A stretch of 64,000 bases of DNA from Gigaspora rosea. Taxonomy: Eukaryota > Glomeromycota > Glomeromycetes > Diversisporales > Gigasporaceae. Below the pieces are notes generated by a model that searched no databases, was not told where the DNA came from, and saw nothing but the letters and a program-made list of their open reading frames with translations. This document shows, piece by piece, positions 22,674-34,532 of the stretch. Location: assembly GCA_003550325.1 (NCBI GenBank), contig QKWP01000341.1:56621-120620 (forward strand), written 5' to 3'. The first letter of the stretch is position 1, and the number at the start of each line of letters is the position of its first letter. Position numbers and translations under genes: made by a program.

Positions 22674-25101
22674 ATGGATTTTCTTAACCAATTCACATCT
22701 GATCAGAAACGTGCTTATAAAAAACTATTCAAATATTTCGATATCACCAATTCTGTTACAAAAAATACATGTTGCAGACCTTAAAATATGTTTCAGACAA
22801 TAAACTTGCTAAATTAAATCCATACGGTCTCTTAGAATGTCTTTTGAATTCTGTAATTGATCTGAGTTAAGTTTTATCATTTTTGTATTTTATCATTTTT
22901 AGTACCTTTAATAGTATACTATTAGTATTTCTTTATTTATCTGAGAAATTGCGGTAATATACTGTTGGGCATCATGTGGTTGTACTTCTTGATACATGTA
23001 GTCTCTTTGACAAGGTCCGAATTATCTGTTTTAGGGTCTACAATTTAGATAAAAAATTGATTATGTTTTTTTCTTAAAATAATAATTCATAGAACAAGTT
23101 TCTATGTTCTTTACTTATTGTACTAAGGATATAATGTATATGTAAACTAAATGATTTCTATTTTATTTATTTGATTTATTTCTTTAGTATAAAGAAAAAA
23201 ATTTAAAAAAATCAAAAAAATCATCTCATAAAAGAATTCTTAGCAAGCATATTACTGTATGTTTAAATTTTAACTATTTATTTAATGTTTGAAAGGAATT
23301 ATATAAAATATAAAGAATTTTATTTTTGCTTAGAACGATAATATTAGAACCTATCCATGGTTTATCGAAAGAAGTGAAATGCATAATTGTATTAGGCAGT
23401 AAACCTTGACGATATAAGCCATGATGAGCCAATCAGCTCTTCAATTATCGATACTGAAATCCAACTGATTGGCTCAAGAGTGAATTTTCTAATAGAGAAT
23501 GGAGAATGATTTCAGATACTAGCGCTGCTGTGACTATAAAAAATTTTTCAAAAATAATGAAAAATTTTTTACGAATTCAGAAGATACAGCAATAAAAGAA
23601 CACTAGCAAGTATTTAAAAATATAAGCAAATATTAAAAAATTTTAACTAATTAGAATATTTATTTATATTTTAGTAAGTGGATTAGAAAGCGTGACGATT
23701 ATAATTATTACAATAATGAAATCAATGAAGGGGCATGGCTAGCTTGATGCTATATTAATCTCTCTAAGATATTAATCAAGCTCTCTCAAAAATGAAAGAA
23801 AAACTTAAGAAGACTAATAAATGTATATTTCTATATTAAAAATTGCCCTATAAAAATTTTTGAAAATGTATCCCAACTTAATCCAGACATTTTTCAAAAT
23901 TTGTTTATAGAGCTAGCATTCAAATTTTATATCTAATATATAAAATAATGCTATCATTAATAGACAGGAAAAATTATTTCGAATGCTTAAAGATGTTTAT
24001 GACAGTATTGTCGAAATATCTTTTGAAAAATATTCTTTTCTTGATATTGATTCATTCAAGGAAATGGAAATTTATGGTGGTGTTAAAACTACAGGTAATT
24101 TTTAGCTCACTAATTTTATTAATAGAAATTAAATATTTTAAAACCTTCTAATTTTTTACATTTACAATGAAAATTTACTGTTTTAATAAGCTAGGTTTTG
24201 GATTATATAGAGTACGAAAGGTTGATGAAGTTGTAATACCAGTTAAAACAGAAAACAATAACATAGATAAAATTTTTGAAGGATTAATGGTAGGTATAAA
24301 AATTCTTAATGATTTGTATTATTACTATCATTAATATTAAATCAAATACAGTTTTCTGTTAATCAAACAATGGAATATATAGAAGAAGTAAAGAAAATGG
24401 CTAAAATTAAAAAGAAGCAAAAACAACAAATACTGAATGGAAAAATCTATTCGGAAGACTATATCTTCACATGAACATCACGATATTTAATAAAGTTGCA
24501 TCAAATAATTATCTAATAACCTCAATGATACTACCAGAACGATCTGAATTATAAAATTAAGAATTAATAAAGCTACTCATCCAATTATAAAAAATCACGA
24601 CAGACGACGTTTCCATAGTTCATATTCACATTAAATTCACACATGAAAGCCTCACAATATCACTAAAGTTTCTCTCTCGGATTTTCCAGGCACATTCCCT
24701 TCGCCATGGTCTCGCTAGATTGTGGTTTGGAACAGCTGAGATTTCTCTAGTTCCCTTATGCGCATCACACATTTGTTTGCCTTAAGAGTTTTAGTTCTTC
24801 CAATTTCTTCACTTTGACATTTAGATTTCAAGAACATAATATTTGTAAAGATTGCCACAAATTTTAGCTTTGTTTGGAATTTTAATGTTAGTTTAGGGCT
24901 TTGTAGAAAAAAAACTATTAATAAATTTTTTTGTTATAAAATATTTATAGTTGTAGATTAATATTAATATAAAATGATACATTATTTGTTAGGGTACTCA
25001 AAAAAACCTCTGTAGGGGGAAATGTCCAAAGTCTGTTATTCAAATTTTGCGACGAGATGAGACTGATCCGAATATTGTTCCCTACACTGAAAAATAAAGT
25101 A
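22674..25101 (+). pseudogene. Degraded multi-exon gene of unknown family
   Basis: Short stretches of clearly non-random peptide follow one another on the plus strand. In order they are MDFLNQFTSDQKRAYKKLFK (22674 on), TLKYVSDNKLAKLNPYGLLE, KWIRKRDDYNYYNN and NEGAWLA (about 23685), INLSKILIKLSQK and RKNYFRMLKDVYDSIVEIS (about 23965). Then come DIDSFKEMEIYGGVKTTG, LGFGLYRVRKVDEVVIPVK (about 24195), MEYIEEVKKMAKIKKKQK and, after a gap, NLCRGKCPKSVIQILRRDE ending at 25101. At least three frame changes separate them, so the gene is dead unless more introns exist than I can see. GFGLYRV...VVIPVK loosely resembles a kinase N-lobe (glycine loop and lysine strand), but no HRD or DFG follows. I do not assign a function. 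Confidence 0.45.
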
Positions 25102-26445
25102 TAATAACTAAATTAAAATTTACTTAGTTTGTAATTATACACTATATCCTTAGTGCACATCATAAACACATAACAGCTTGTGCTATGAATTGATTATTTC
25201 AGAAAAGAACATAACCAATTTCTCATCCAAAATTAGTAGACGCTAAAATGGATAACTCGGACCTTGCCAAGAAGACCACATGGGTGTCAATAATATATTG
25301 TCGCAAGGTACTAAATTTCCCATAGGTGCCAACTAATATATTATTGTGGGATACAGCTACATGACCCCAACAGTATGCTACCGCAAGGTTATCAAGTAAC
25401 TATAGGTGCCAGCAGCTATATACTATTACAAGGCATACTAGAGATGAGTTCGGTCAGTTACGGTCAGTTACTAGCGGTCAGTCAGTTGTTGTTGATTATA
25501 GTTGATTTTTTAGATATACAACAACGTAACAGTTATAATCGTTTAGCTACCGCTTATAGCCTAACTGAACCTATTCCTAATAAAAATGACAAGGTACTTG
25601 AAATTTTCATATCATCTAATGTGGTAGTGAAGTTACTAAAGAAACAATAACAATAAAAAAACTTAACTGATTCATATTAATTATTGATTGTTGTGGGTCG
25701 TAAGGGAATTAAGAAGACATTAAAATAAATTTCATTGGTAAAATTCGCAAATATCTTGACCGGAAAATATTTTTTAAGACCCAGCTCGCAAATGTTATGT
25801 AATTTTGAAGCATCCGTTCCTTAAATTGGTAGTTTTGGATATTTGAATGATCTATAAATGTTTCTTGATTTACTGTCTAAGAAAATCCGTATATTAGCGC
25901 ACTTACAGGAATTCATAATTATAGATAATTGATCCTTAAATACCCACCGACATCTTTCTTTAATATATTTAGTCCTGATTACCATTTTAGAGAAAAAAAT
26001 TATAAATACCAAATACTTCTTTGTCGTCTGATCCAATTTGATTTTCAAGAAGACCCAAATCCTTTGTAATGTCCTTGAGTGTTCTTGCAAAGTGCATCTA
26101 CTAATGCATTCTTTCTAATTCAAAATTATTATCGTAAAGATCTAAAAAATTATGTGATGTTCATGAAAAAATACCTTAGTTAACTCATTTAAATTTTCTA
26201 GTCTACCTTGATTAAAGAAAAATTCAAGATATGCATTTTTTTTGATTTTAGTATTGTGTTGGCAGCTTTCTCAAAACATCGAGAGTTCAAATCATTGATT
26301 GTACCTTAATTATCTCTATGTTCAAGATTTTTAAATCGCTTGAAAGTTTTTAAAAAATTTATGCAGGATGAATATATTTTTAGCTATACGGGAAGCATTG
26401 TAAAAAAATAAAAAGCATGGAGATCAATTTTCATATGATAGAGGT
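25102..26445. other. Spacer with diverged short repeats, no supported gene
   Basis: At 25240-25440 the phrase gccaac/gccagca...ctatatattattg recurs two to three times (ataggtgcca at 25322 and 25404). A hAT-like start, tagagatgagttcggtcag at 25440, has no partner end. Frames here show no known motif. Confidence 0.4.
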
Positions 26446-26940
26446 TGAGGAATCAGGAAATCGGCGGGTCTGTCAATGAATCACGGGATTGGTTTCGTAC
26501 AACTGTCAAAGGGTCACTTCGTGTCGAAAGAAGGCGTGTTAAATTTGGCTAAGTGGTTAGGCAGAGTTGCAGGATAGTTTATAGTAAAACAACATTGTTT
26601 GCAAATTAACGAATGTATGGATTTATTAACGCAAAGGTGGGAATTGAATATCGTTCCCCAAGGGCCAAATGGCCTTTATTTATAATTATTCCTTCAGCTA
26701 TTTATATCGAGAAAATGAATTATATCGTTAAAATCTTTAATATCCCTAATATCATTACTATTATTATTATCTATCAGATTATTAAGATCATTAAAATCAT
26801 CCTGATTACCCAGATCTTTCTGATCGAGGAAATCGAACCGATCAGGATTATTGAAGAAATCGAGCCGGTTCACCCAAATTGGGTTATACCTGAGATCACG
26901 AGGGCTTGTGCCTGCTTCAGGTCACGTTTCTGGTCTCACA
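26446..26940. repeat. LTR copy, left
   Basis: Matches 29182-29677 along its whole length, for example gttccccaagggccaaa, cctttatttataattattcc and acccaaattgggttata. Begins TG, ends CA. Confidence 0.85.
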
Positions 26941-29181
26941 TTTCTTTCCGGCTTATTTTATACCTCCCAGGTATAAAACTCGTTTGGTAGATAGAAGGTC
27001 GGGTAAGTTCGTAAGCTAGGGTATGAATATTCAGTTTCTTTATTTATTTATTTATTTCTTTTAGTTCTTTCTCTCTTCATTTTTTTTGACAAAGATTTCC
27101 TCCGGGATCGAAGATTCGAGTTCATAACCGGCATATTGGTAAGTGTTGAACAGTTTCAGGAACTATTGTCTTGATTATAGTCATCATTCTAAGGAATATT
27201 TCTAACCACAGCTTCTTCTTATCCTTAGGTTCAGATGTACACACCTTTTCTTCAGTTTGGGGCCATTTGTCACTTTTACTCTTGAGGTCTATTCTTTAGG
27301 TCTTGTATCGATTGAATCAGTTTGTCATTATCTTTTTTGGAGTTTCTGCATCAAGATTAACTTCTTCGTCAGCTATTTCACATTTTTTGAGTTGCATCAG
27401 CTCATGAGGATTTGTAATCGTCCTCTTGAACTCTTCAGCCCTCGTTGTACATACTTCACAGGCTAGATTCAAGGTACGTCGTTCGTATTTTTTGGGTTCC
27501 TTCGGACCTTCATTTTTAGACTTTCGGGTCGTTTTTAACTTGTCGACCTTCTTCTTCCAAATTTCACAAGCATGTTCTAGATTATTGGCGGTATCAGTTT
27601 CTTCATCCCGTTTAATTCCAATTCCATTTATGTGACCGTGTTCAATTGTTTCGTCGATGAGGGCCATCTCTATAGTCTTTTTGTAACAAGGGAATGCCTT
27701 ATGCTTATCTTTAACTCTGGTTTGTTTGTCCGTTTCAGTTTCAATTTCAGTAAGTCTTTCACAATCCTTAAACACTTCGTGTCTATCTTTTTCGACTTGT
27801 ATTTCTTTAGCTTAATTTATCTCGTGGTCTTTTTCTCCGTTTCCATTTTCGTAATAACAATCAATACTGGCTGTTTCTTTATCGATCTCCATATCAGCGA
27901 GATTTTGAAAGTAAATGCATGCCTTATTCTTATCTTCTTTAACCTCTATTCTTTCTGCAGATTCGTTTGTATTGGCCGATTCTTCATCGATAAGTTCTAT
28001 CTTGTCTTTATTCCATTTGTCTATCCTTTGAAATTCCTCAACCTTCTTCGTCCATGATTCATACGCATGGCATAGAGCTTCTTTATTCCATTCAACCGTC
28101 TGTCGAAACTCTCCAATTTTTTTCGACCACATTTCGCAGGCACAACGTAATGCTTCTACTTCCAGGTGTACTTCCGGTATATCCTCCTTATTTCCTTTGG
28201 TTCTGTCTTCAACTAACGTCTCCCGATTACTTTCATACAGATCTTTGTCATCCACTAATTCCTTTTTTCAGTCCCACGATCTTTCGCCTTGTCCTCTTCA
28301 AGATTCATTTCCGCAAATTCCTGCTGAGGTTTGGGCTCTTCAGGCTTCGTAAATTCCGGAATCAAATTCTTCAACACTTCAAGATAGGCATCAGCAAGAC
28401 TTCCTAGAACTATTTTGAGGCTTACCTCGTCTTCCTCTTGCTTCGGGTTCTTCACTACGTTTGTTGAGCCTTCATCGTCGTTTTCTATTAGAATTTCTGG
28501 GATGTAGTACAATTTCAATGTCATAATTATTGACAGCTTTCTTTTTTGGGACTTTACTGAGCGTGATTCGGGGTTCTGTACTGGCCTTTTATTTCTGGAG
28601 GAAGCTGCTGGATTTAATACGCGGTAAATCGACAACTCTGGCTTTATCGAAGTTTTCTTTGTACTGAATAGTACCCATAAGGGTTATGAAAATAGGTGAC
28701 GTTGATACTTTTATATAAGGAGGCAAGTATACAGTGTCTTCTTCTTCTTCTTCAGTTACATCTTCTAAAATCTTCACCATAAAATTCAAGGCCTGGGGTA
28801 CTTGTTCTTCGCGGATTTCAGAGTTACCAAATACTTCATTGATGATTTCTTGAACTTCAGCGGCTTGTTCCTCAGTAAGTATTTCTAATAAAGTGGCACA
28901 CTTTTTCTCCAACCTTTTTACCTCTGGGCCCGTATGAGTAGCATATCCTTCTGTTCTACCATAGGGCACTATATTTCTCTTCTGGGGTTTTGTCGGGCTG
29001 GTTCCCTTTGTGACCGGTTATTTTTTACTTTCTCTTGACTCTCACTTTTAAATCTTGTGCCTTTGCTGAGAGTTCTTTTACTATGATAAGTATTTCTTTT
29101 CATTATTCATTTGCTTGTTGCTTCTTGTATCGGGGTAGTCAACGTTTCGTTTATTTTCAGATCTCACAGTCACCACCAAAA

Positions 29182-29677
29182 TGACGAATCGGGAGAATCA
29201 GCGGGTCTGTTAATGAATCACAGGATCGGTTTCGTACAACCGTCAAAGGGTCACTTCGTATCGAAATAAGGCGTATTAGATTTGGCTAAGTGGTTAGGCA
29301 GAGTTGCAGGATAGTTTATAGTAAAACAACAGTGTTTGCAAATTAACGAATGTATGAATCTATTAAAGAAAAGGTGGGAATTGAATATCGTTCCCCAAGG
29401 GCCAAACGGCCTTTATTTATAATTATTCCTTCAGCTATTTACATCGAGAGAATCAATTATATTGCTAAAATCTTTAATATTCCTAATATTATTACTATTA
29501 TTATTATCTATTAGATTATTAAGATCATTAAAATCATCCCGATTACCCAGATCTTTCTGATCGAGGAAATCAAACCGATTGGGATTATCGAAGAAATCAA
29601 GCTGGTTCACCCAAATTGGGTTATACCCGAGATCACGAGGACTCGTGCCTGCTTCAGGTCACATTTCCAGTCTCACA
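29182..29677. repeat. LTR copy, right
   Basis: Direct copy of 26446-26940 with roughly 8% differences, mostly C/T and G/A. Begins TG and ends CA. Confidence 0.85.
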
Positions 29678-29717
29678 AGGTAATTCGAATGACCAACGAA
29701 CTTACTATAAAAGGGGA

Positions 29718-30336
29718 CGTTAAAGCCAGGTGCGTTAGAACTACTTTTTTGATGCAGTTAAAGTTGCTTTTTTGATATAGAATGCTCTTAAGCATTTCTC
29801 ACAATGTGATCAGCTAGTAACCGAGATAGAGCACAAGCACCATAATTAATTGAGGTTAATTTATAAGGCAAGTTTGCTGAAGGTTCATAATGCGAAATGC
29901 GGATCTTAAATTTTAGCCAATAAACACAACCCTATGATTAAAAAGATGGTCTCGACCATCTTTTTTTTCATTGCGATGACAAACTCACTTGATCGTCCTA
30001 ATTATATTCTGCTAATTAAAAATTGAGCACCGATCTATTAATTTAGTTGCTTGAGAGCACCCATAGTTAAGGTTAGTGTGTTATATAGATATTAAGAATA
30101 TAATTTATGGGATACGTGTCATTTCACTGGCAATTATTTCACCGACAGCTCACTTAACCGACATCACACCATGTGACAATTTACTAAACATACATACCTG
30201 CAACTAATAAAACCCTAACCCTAACCCTATGTGATGTGGCTAAATGAACTTTCGGTGAAATGATTGTCGGTGAAGTGACCACCTTCCAATTTATGCAGTA
30301 TGTAAAACAATATATTAAGCGCACCTGGCTTTAACG
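29718..30336. mobile_element. TIR element, ~619 bp, carrying a nested MITE
   Basis: The inverted ends are cgttaaagccaggtgcg and cgcacctggctttaacg. No convincing target duplication was found. Next to the left end, cttttttgat occurs twice, a motif also found in the ends of the Mutator-like element at 30906-31932. It truncates the 5' side of the kinase relic that follows. Confidence 0.65.
30118..30279. mobile_element. Nested MITE, 162 bp, ~50-bp inverted ends
   Basis: The left end gtcatttcactggcaattat...tttcaccgaca pairs with the right end ttcggtgaaatgattgtcgg...tgaagtgac. The centre holds ccctaaccctaaccct, a telomere-like repeat. Confidence 0.7.
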
Positions 30337-30339
30337 GAC

Positions 30340-32440
30340 TCCTTGGATTAAAGAAAAGTTATAATGATTTTCTAAAAGAAGTAGGTAAAAATTATATTTA
30401 ATTATCTTTCTATGGCAAATTGCGTTATAAACTATATAAGCTATTTTTATTAGTTTAGTAATCATATGCATTGCCCATTAAGTGGTAGCAGACTCGAAAT
30501 ATATAGACTTACACAAAATACAAAAACGAAAGAATAAGCTTATATGATGGTCTTCCAATATGCTAATAAAGGAGATCTACATAATTATCTAAAATTGAAT
30601 TTTGAAGACATCACTTAGAAAGATAAATTATCATTATTAATTGATATTTTAAAAGATTTAATTAAAATTCACAAGGAAGGATACATTCATTGTGATCTTC
30701 ACTGCGGAATTATTTTGCAGCATGAAGCATCATGGTTTGATGGTTCGTTAAAATCTGATTTCGCAGATTTAGGACTATCCCGAAAAAATGAAAAATACGG
30801 TTTAAAAACTGGAATTTATAGGATTATGCCATATATTGCTCCTGAAGTTTTATTAGGTCAGAAATATACACTAGCATCTGGTTTTGGCGTTATTATGGCA
30901 GAGATGCAAATCTTACGTTTTTGATACTCCTGCACTTACTTTTTTGATACTCCTGTATGTACCCCAAAATTATGCTTACTTTTTTGATACAGATCTGCAT
31001 ATATACACATGACTTGTGTTACACAAAGCCCAGTACATTGTTTTTGCAAAAATAATTTTTGGTTACATGCCGCTAATGTTGTGTAACGTTACACAGGTCT
31101 AATTTTGCCCGGCATTAAGCTTAGTGCTGGTGGGCACTATCATGATAATAACCCCGGCGGGGTTAGACATAATTCCGGCCCACCCTAACCCTAAATCTAG
31201 TGGTACCCTAACCCGGCATTAAGCTTAATGCTGGTGGGCACTATCATGATAATGCCCCCGGCGGGGTTAGACATAATTCCGGCCCACCCTAACCCTAAAT
31301 CTAGTGGTACCCTAACCCGGCATTAAGCTTAATGCTGGTGGGCACTATCATGATAATGCCCCGGCGGGGTTAGACATAATTCCGGCCCACCCTAACCCTA
31401 AATCTAGGAACCCTAAAAACTAATTGTTCGAAGCAACATCCAATCACAGTATATATACTGGTTACACGATATTTGCATCTAGTATATGTACTGTGATTGG
31501 ATGTTGCTTCGAACAATTAGTTTTTAGGGTTCCTAGATTTAGGGTTAGGGTGGGCCGGAATTATGTCTAACCCCGCCGGGGGTATTATCATGATAGTGCC
31601 CACCAGCATTAAGCTTAATGCCGGGTTAGGGTACCACTAGATTTAGGGTTAGGGTGGGCCGGAATTATGTCTAACCCCGCCGGGGGTATTATCATGATAG
31701 TGCCCACCAGCATTAAGCTTAATGCCGGGGCAAAATTAGACCTGTGTAACGTTACACGACATTAGCGGCGTGTAACCAAAAATTGTTTTTGCAAAAACAA
31801 TGCACTGGGCTTTGTGTAACACAAGTCATGTGTATATATGCAGATCTGTATCAAAAAAGTAAGCGTAATTTTGGGGTACATACAGGAGTATCAAAAAAGT
31901 AAGTGCAGGAGTATCAAAAACGTAAGATTTGCGGCAGAGATGACTACTGGAATACATCCATTTTATGAATGTTCATTTGATACTAAATTTGCAATAGAAA
32001 TCTATTGCGGAAAGAGATCCGGATTTGATTTTAGAACTCCAAACTGCTAAATTGAATTAGCAAAATCATGTATGAATTTAAACTCAAAAGAACGTAACGG
32101 CCTATTGCCGAAACAATTTATAATATGAACTTTCTGAATGGCATATTCTTGTGAAGGAATCTAATGAATCTGATGAATTTGATGAATCTGATGAATTTAA
32201 TAAACCAGATGAATCTGATATATCTGATAAATTTGATGGATTTAATGAATTATATAGGCCGAACGAATATGATCAATCTGATGAATCCAATGAAAAGTTA
32301 CAAATAATTAATGAATTTATGGCAGCTGATAAGATAATTCCAGAGCTGTCAATAACTATAAGAGAGCATTCGGACATAGTATATGCTATCAGGTTTATTA
32401 ATACCCATGATATTGCTTAATATTATAAAGAAATAAGCGA
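30340..32440 (+). pseudogene. TKL kinase pseudogene split by a Mutator-like element
   Basis: A plus-strand relic of the same kinase family as the arrays at 41.5 and 59.2 kb. It starts inside the N-lobe exon (NDFLKE, donor GTAGG near 30381), then the C-lobe exon: SGSRLEIYRLTQN, YANKGDLHNYLKL, YIHCDLHCGIIL (His-Cys-Asp-Leu in place of HRDL), ADLGLSRKNE and MPYIAPEVLL. The reading stops at MAEM, where the element 30906-31932 has inserted, and resumes with TTGIHPFYECSFD. It ends with the Asp/Glu/Ser-rich tail (DESDEFDESDEFNKPDESD) and KLQIINEF. There are several stops and frame changes, and the 5' exons are lost at the 29718-30336 element. A trace of the family's last exon is visible near 32528-32575 (gcttctaataattttgaaat...gttgat). 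Confidence 0.85.
30906..31932. mobile_element. Mutator-like foldback element, 1027 bp, 9-bp target duplication
   Basis: The ends are gcaaatcttacgtttttgat and atcaaaaacgtaagatttgc, flanked by the 9-bp duplication GGCAGAGAT (30897-30905, 31933-31941). A 9-bp duplication with very long inverted repeats is typical of MULEs. The arms are about 450 bp and meet near 31465. Inside the left arm a GC-rich unit of 104 bp (ggcattaagctt...accctaaccctaaat) occurs three times, and in the right arm twice in inverse. It has no coding capacity. Confidence 0.9.
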
Positions 32441-32669
32441 CCAATTTAATATAAAAGATAAATAGGTGATTATATGCACTATATTTTTTTAAGTTATCGT
32501 TAAAATTATCGTATTATCATAATATTTATCTATATAATGCAGCTTCCGCTTCTAATAATTTTGAAATTCCAGTTGATACTGATTAAAAATCTTATATACA
32601 TGGCGTATTGTGATTCGGTAATTAACTTATTCAATTACGCGATGAAACGCTTAAATAGAATACGTGCAC

Positions 32670-33769
32670 CAGAGATGGCACCGAAACCTTTTTTGGCGAT
32701 TCCGAAAGTTTCAGGTTTCGGATTATAGCTTCCGAAGCCTTATCCGAAACTCGAAACCTCAACCGAAACCCAACCCGAATTGCCAAAACATCAATAATTT
32801 ATTTGTTTATTCTCTCCAAAGTTGGCGCCGAAACCCTTTGTGCCAAATCCGAAAGTTTCGGGCTTCGGATTATAACTTATGAAACTTTATCCGAAACTCG
32901 AAACCTCACCCGACACCCGAAACTTCATTCGAAACCCGAAACCTCACCTGAACGCCAAAAACTATCCAAGCTTCCATATACGTTTATTGCATTAATGTAT
33001 TATATATCTCTTTCAAATGCACTGATGTATGCTATGTATCTCTTCAATATACATTAATCGCATTGATGTATGTTATATATCTCCTTAAAGAATACATAAA
33101 ATTTGAATATCCAGCGCCATTTGGGCTTTAATGCATCTAACAATTTATTGCATGCGTGCAGTCCTTTTTGTTGTTATGCTTCACAAGTATAACATGAAAG
33201 GTATAATTCCGGAGTTTATATTCTGACAATCAAGGTTGCTTTTGCAAGCATCAGTTTTTTTTACTTTACTACGTAAAAACTGGTACAATATCAAGTAATA
33301 ATAAGTAATTAGTACGTCCATATCTAAGTTACCGCAGAATTAAATCAATTGTTGGTATCAAAAGTCATCAAATATTTATCGTTTCATCATTGGCAATTTT
33401 TCTATCGCCCTAGAATTTTGAAATTAATTGTAATGACGGTATGATATTAAAAATAAAGTTGACCAGCTTTAAAAAACCCCGAACAAACCGAGGCAGTGAA
33501 AAAAAACATAATTAAAAAAATGATCTATATAATGTTATAATTTATTCAAAAATAATTTTACATTTGGGTTCATTAAAATAAATCAACTTTATAATAAATT
33601 TAAAGGCTTCAATATTATATTTTTGAGTTTCGGATTATAGTTTCGGGGTTTCGGGTTTCGGGTTTCGGGTTTCGGAGTTTCGATTTTTTTTAAAAAATCC
33701 GAAACTAGTTTCGGATTAGAACCCTTCCGAAACTAGTTTCGGGTAGGTTTCGTTTCTACACCATGTTTG
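32670..33769. mobile_element. hAT-type element, 1100 bp, with GGGTTTC arrays
   Basis: The 8-bp target duplication ACGTGCAC flanks it (32662-32669, 33770-33777). The ends cagagatggcaccgaaacc and ggtttcgtttctacaccatgtttg form an imperfect inverted pair. Heptamer arrays of the (gggtttc)/(ccgaaac) type lie near both ends, inverted to each other (32680-32960 and 33630-33755). Open frames through the arrays are not genes. Confidence 0.8.
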
Positions 33770-33959
33770 ACGTGCACTATACGAGATTAAATAATTATTG
33801 CAGAGAACGAATTCAGTCATTTCAACATTTTATTTATTAAAACTAATATTACACTTAATTAATTATATTATTTGATTTAAATCATTGTGGGAACTTTCCC
33901 TTACATAATTGTCCTTGGAAAAAGAAAAATAATTGCGATTAAACATTACGGTGTAGCAT

Positions 33960-34523
33960 TAGGGTGGTAACTCAATTAAGTAAATCAAAACTATGTTAGC
34001 AATATTAGTATTTTACTATGATCAGATTTTAATCGATGAAATTAAAATAATCGATTAAAATATGATTACTTTATTTAATTATAAAGAACGCACAAATTTC
34101 TAAAAGATGCGCACTTCTTTTTCGAATTTTTTTTAGCTGAAAACTCTTCGCAAAAGTCATTTCTAAACAGTTATGCTTGATTTTTTGCAAGAATTCTATT
34201 AAACTTTGGACTTGTGTTGTTGAGGTCTAATTTTTTTCACTTTAACTAATTAAATTTTCTCAAATTTTATATGTTAATAGAAAATTCTAAAGCGTAACTT
34301 TATTCTTCAACATTTAATAAAGCTCTTATAAAAATTTCTAGGTAATTACTTGGGTTTTCGATAAGTAGTATCATTTTAAAATTTGTTAATAAATATAATG
34401 ATAATAATAACTGATAACGCTAATTATTAATCTTTTATTTGTGTAATACGAAAAATCTGTAATATATCAAATTCCATAGTTTGCTCACAAAGTTTTGATT
34501 TACTTAGTCGAGTTACCACCCTA
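33960..34523. mobile_element. TIR element, 564 bp, 9-bp target duplication
   Basis: The inverted ends are tagggtggtaactcaattaa and gtcgagttaccaccctaa-like (gagttaccacccta), about 36 bp with few mismatches. The 9-bp direct repeat GTGTAGCAT lies at 33951-33959 and 34524-34532. The TAGGG end looks hAT-like while the 9-bp duplication is Mutator-like, so the superfamily is uncertain. Confidence 0.8.
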
Positions 34524-34532
34524 GTGTAGCAT

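Larger units (their letters stand above)
26446..29677 (-). mobile_element. Old, broken LTR retroelement without recognisable pol
   Basis: Two direct repeats of about 495 bp (26446-26940 and 29182-29677) bound an internal region of about 2.2 kb. They start TG and end CA, and a 4-bp AGGT lies outside both. The internal coding runs on the minus strand, so the element is read from 29677 towards 26446. A possible primer-binding region (tggtggtgactg) lies just inside the 29.2 kb LTR. The internal peptide is acidic and helical: EILTEEQAAEVQEIINEVFG near its start, later HKAFPCYKKTIEMA, which is weakly Sel1-like. No reverse transcriptase, RNase H or integrase motif is visible. The LTRs differ at roughly 8% by eye, mostly transitions, so it is not young. 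It is broken in about three or more places. It fits a non-autonomous (LARD-like) element. Confidence 0.75.

Noticed and set aside
24195-24480. Kinase N-lobe call for LGFGLYRV...VVIPVK
   Set aside because: Only two weak motifs fit and no catalytic loop follows, so it is mentioned only as a resemblance.
25440-25670. hAT-type element starting tagagatgag
   Set aside because: Only one end is visible. No inverted partner or 8-bp duplication could be found nearby.
26446-29677. Duplicated host gene flanks rather than LTRs
   Set aside because: Repeat length, TG...CA ends and shared 4-bp flank fit LTRs better.
31838-32050. Frame starting in the Mutator-like arm and running into kinase sequence
   Set aside because: It is a chance fusion of element end and kinase relic, not a gene.
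32537-33057. Frames rich in Pro/Lys/Asn with repeated ETRNL-type peptide
   Set aside because: Translation of the (ccgaaac) heptamer arrays in a hAT-type element.
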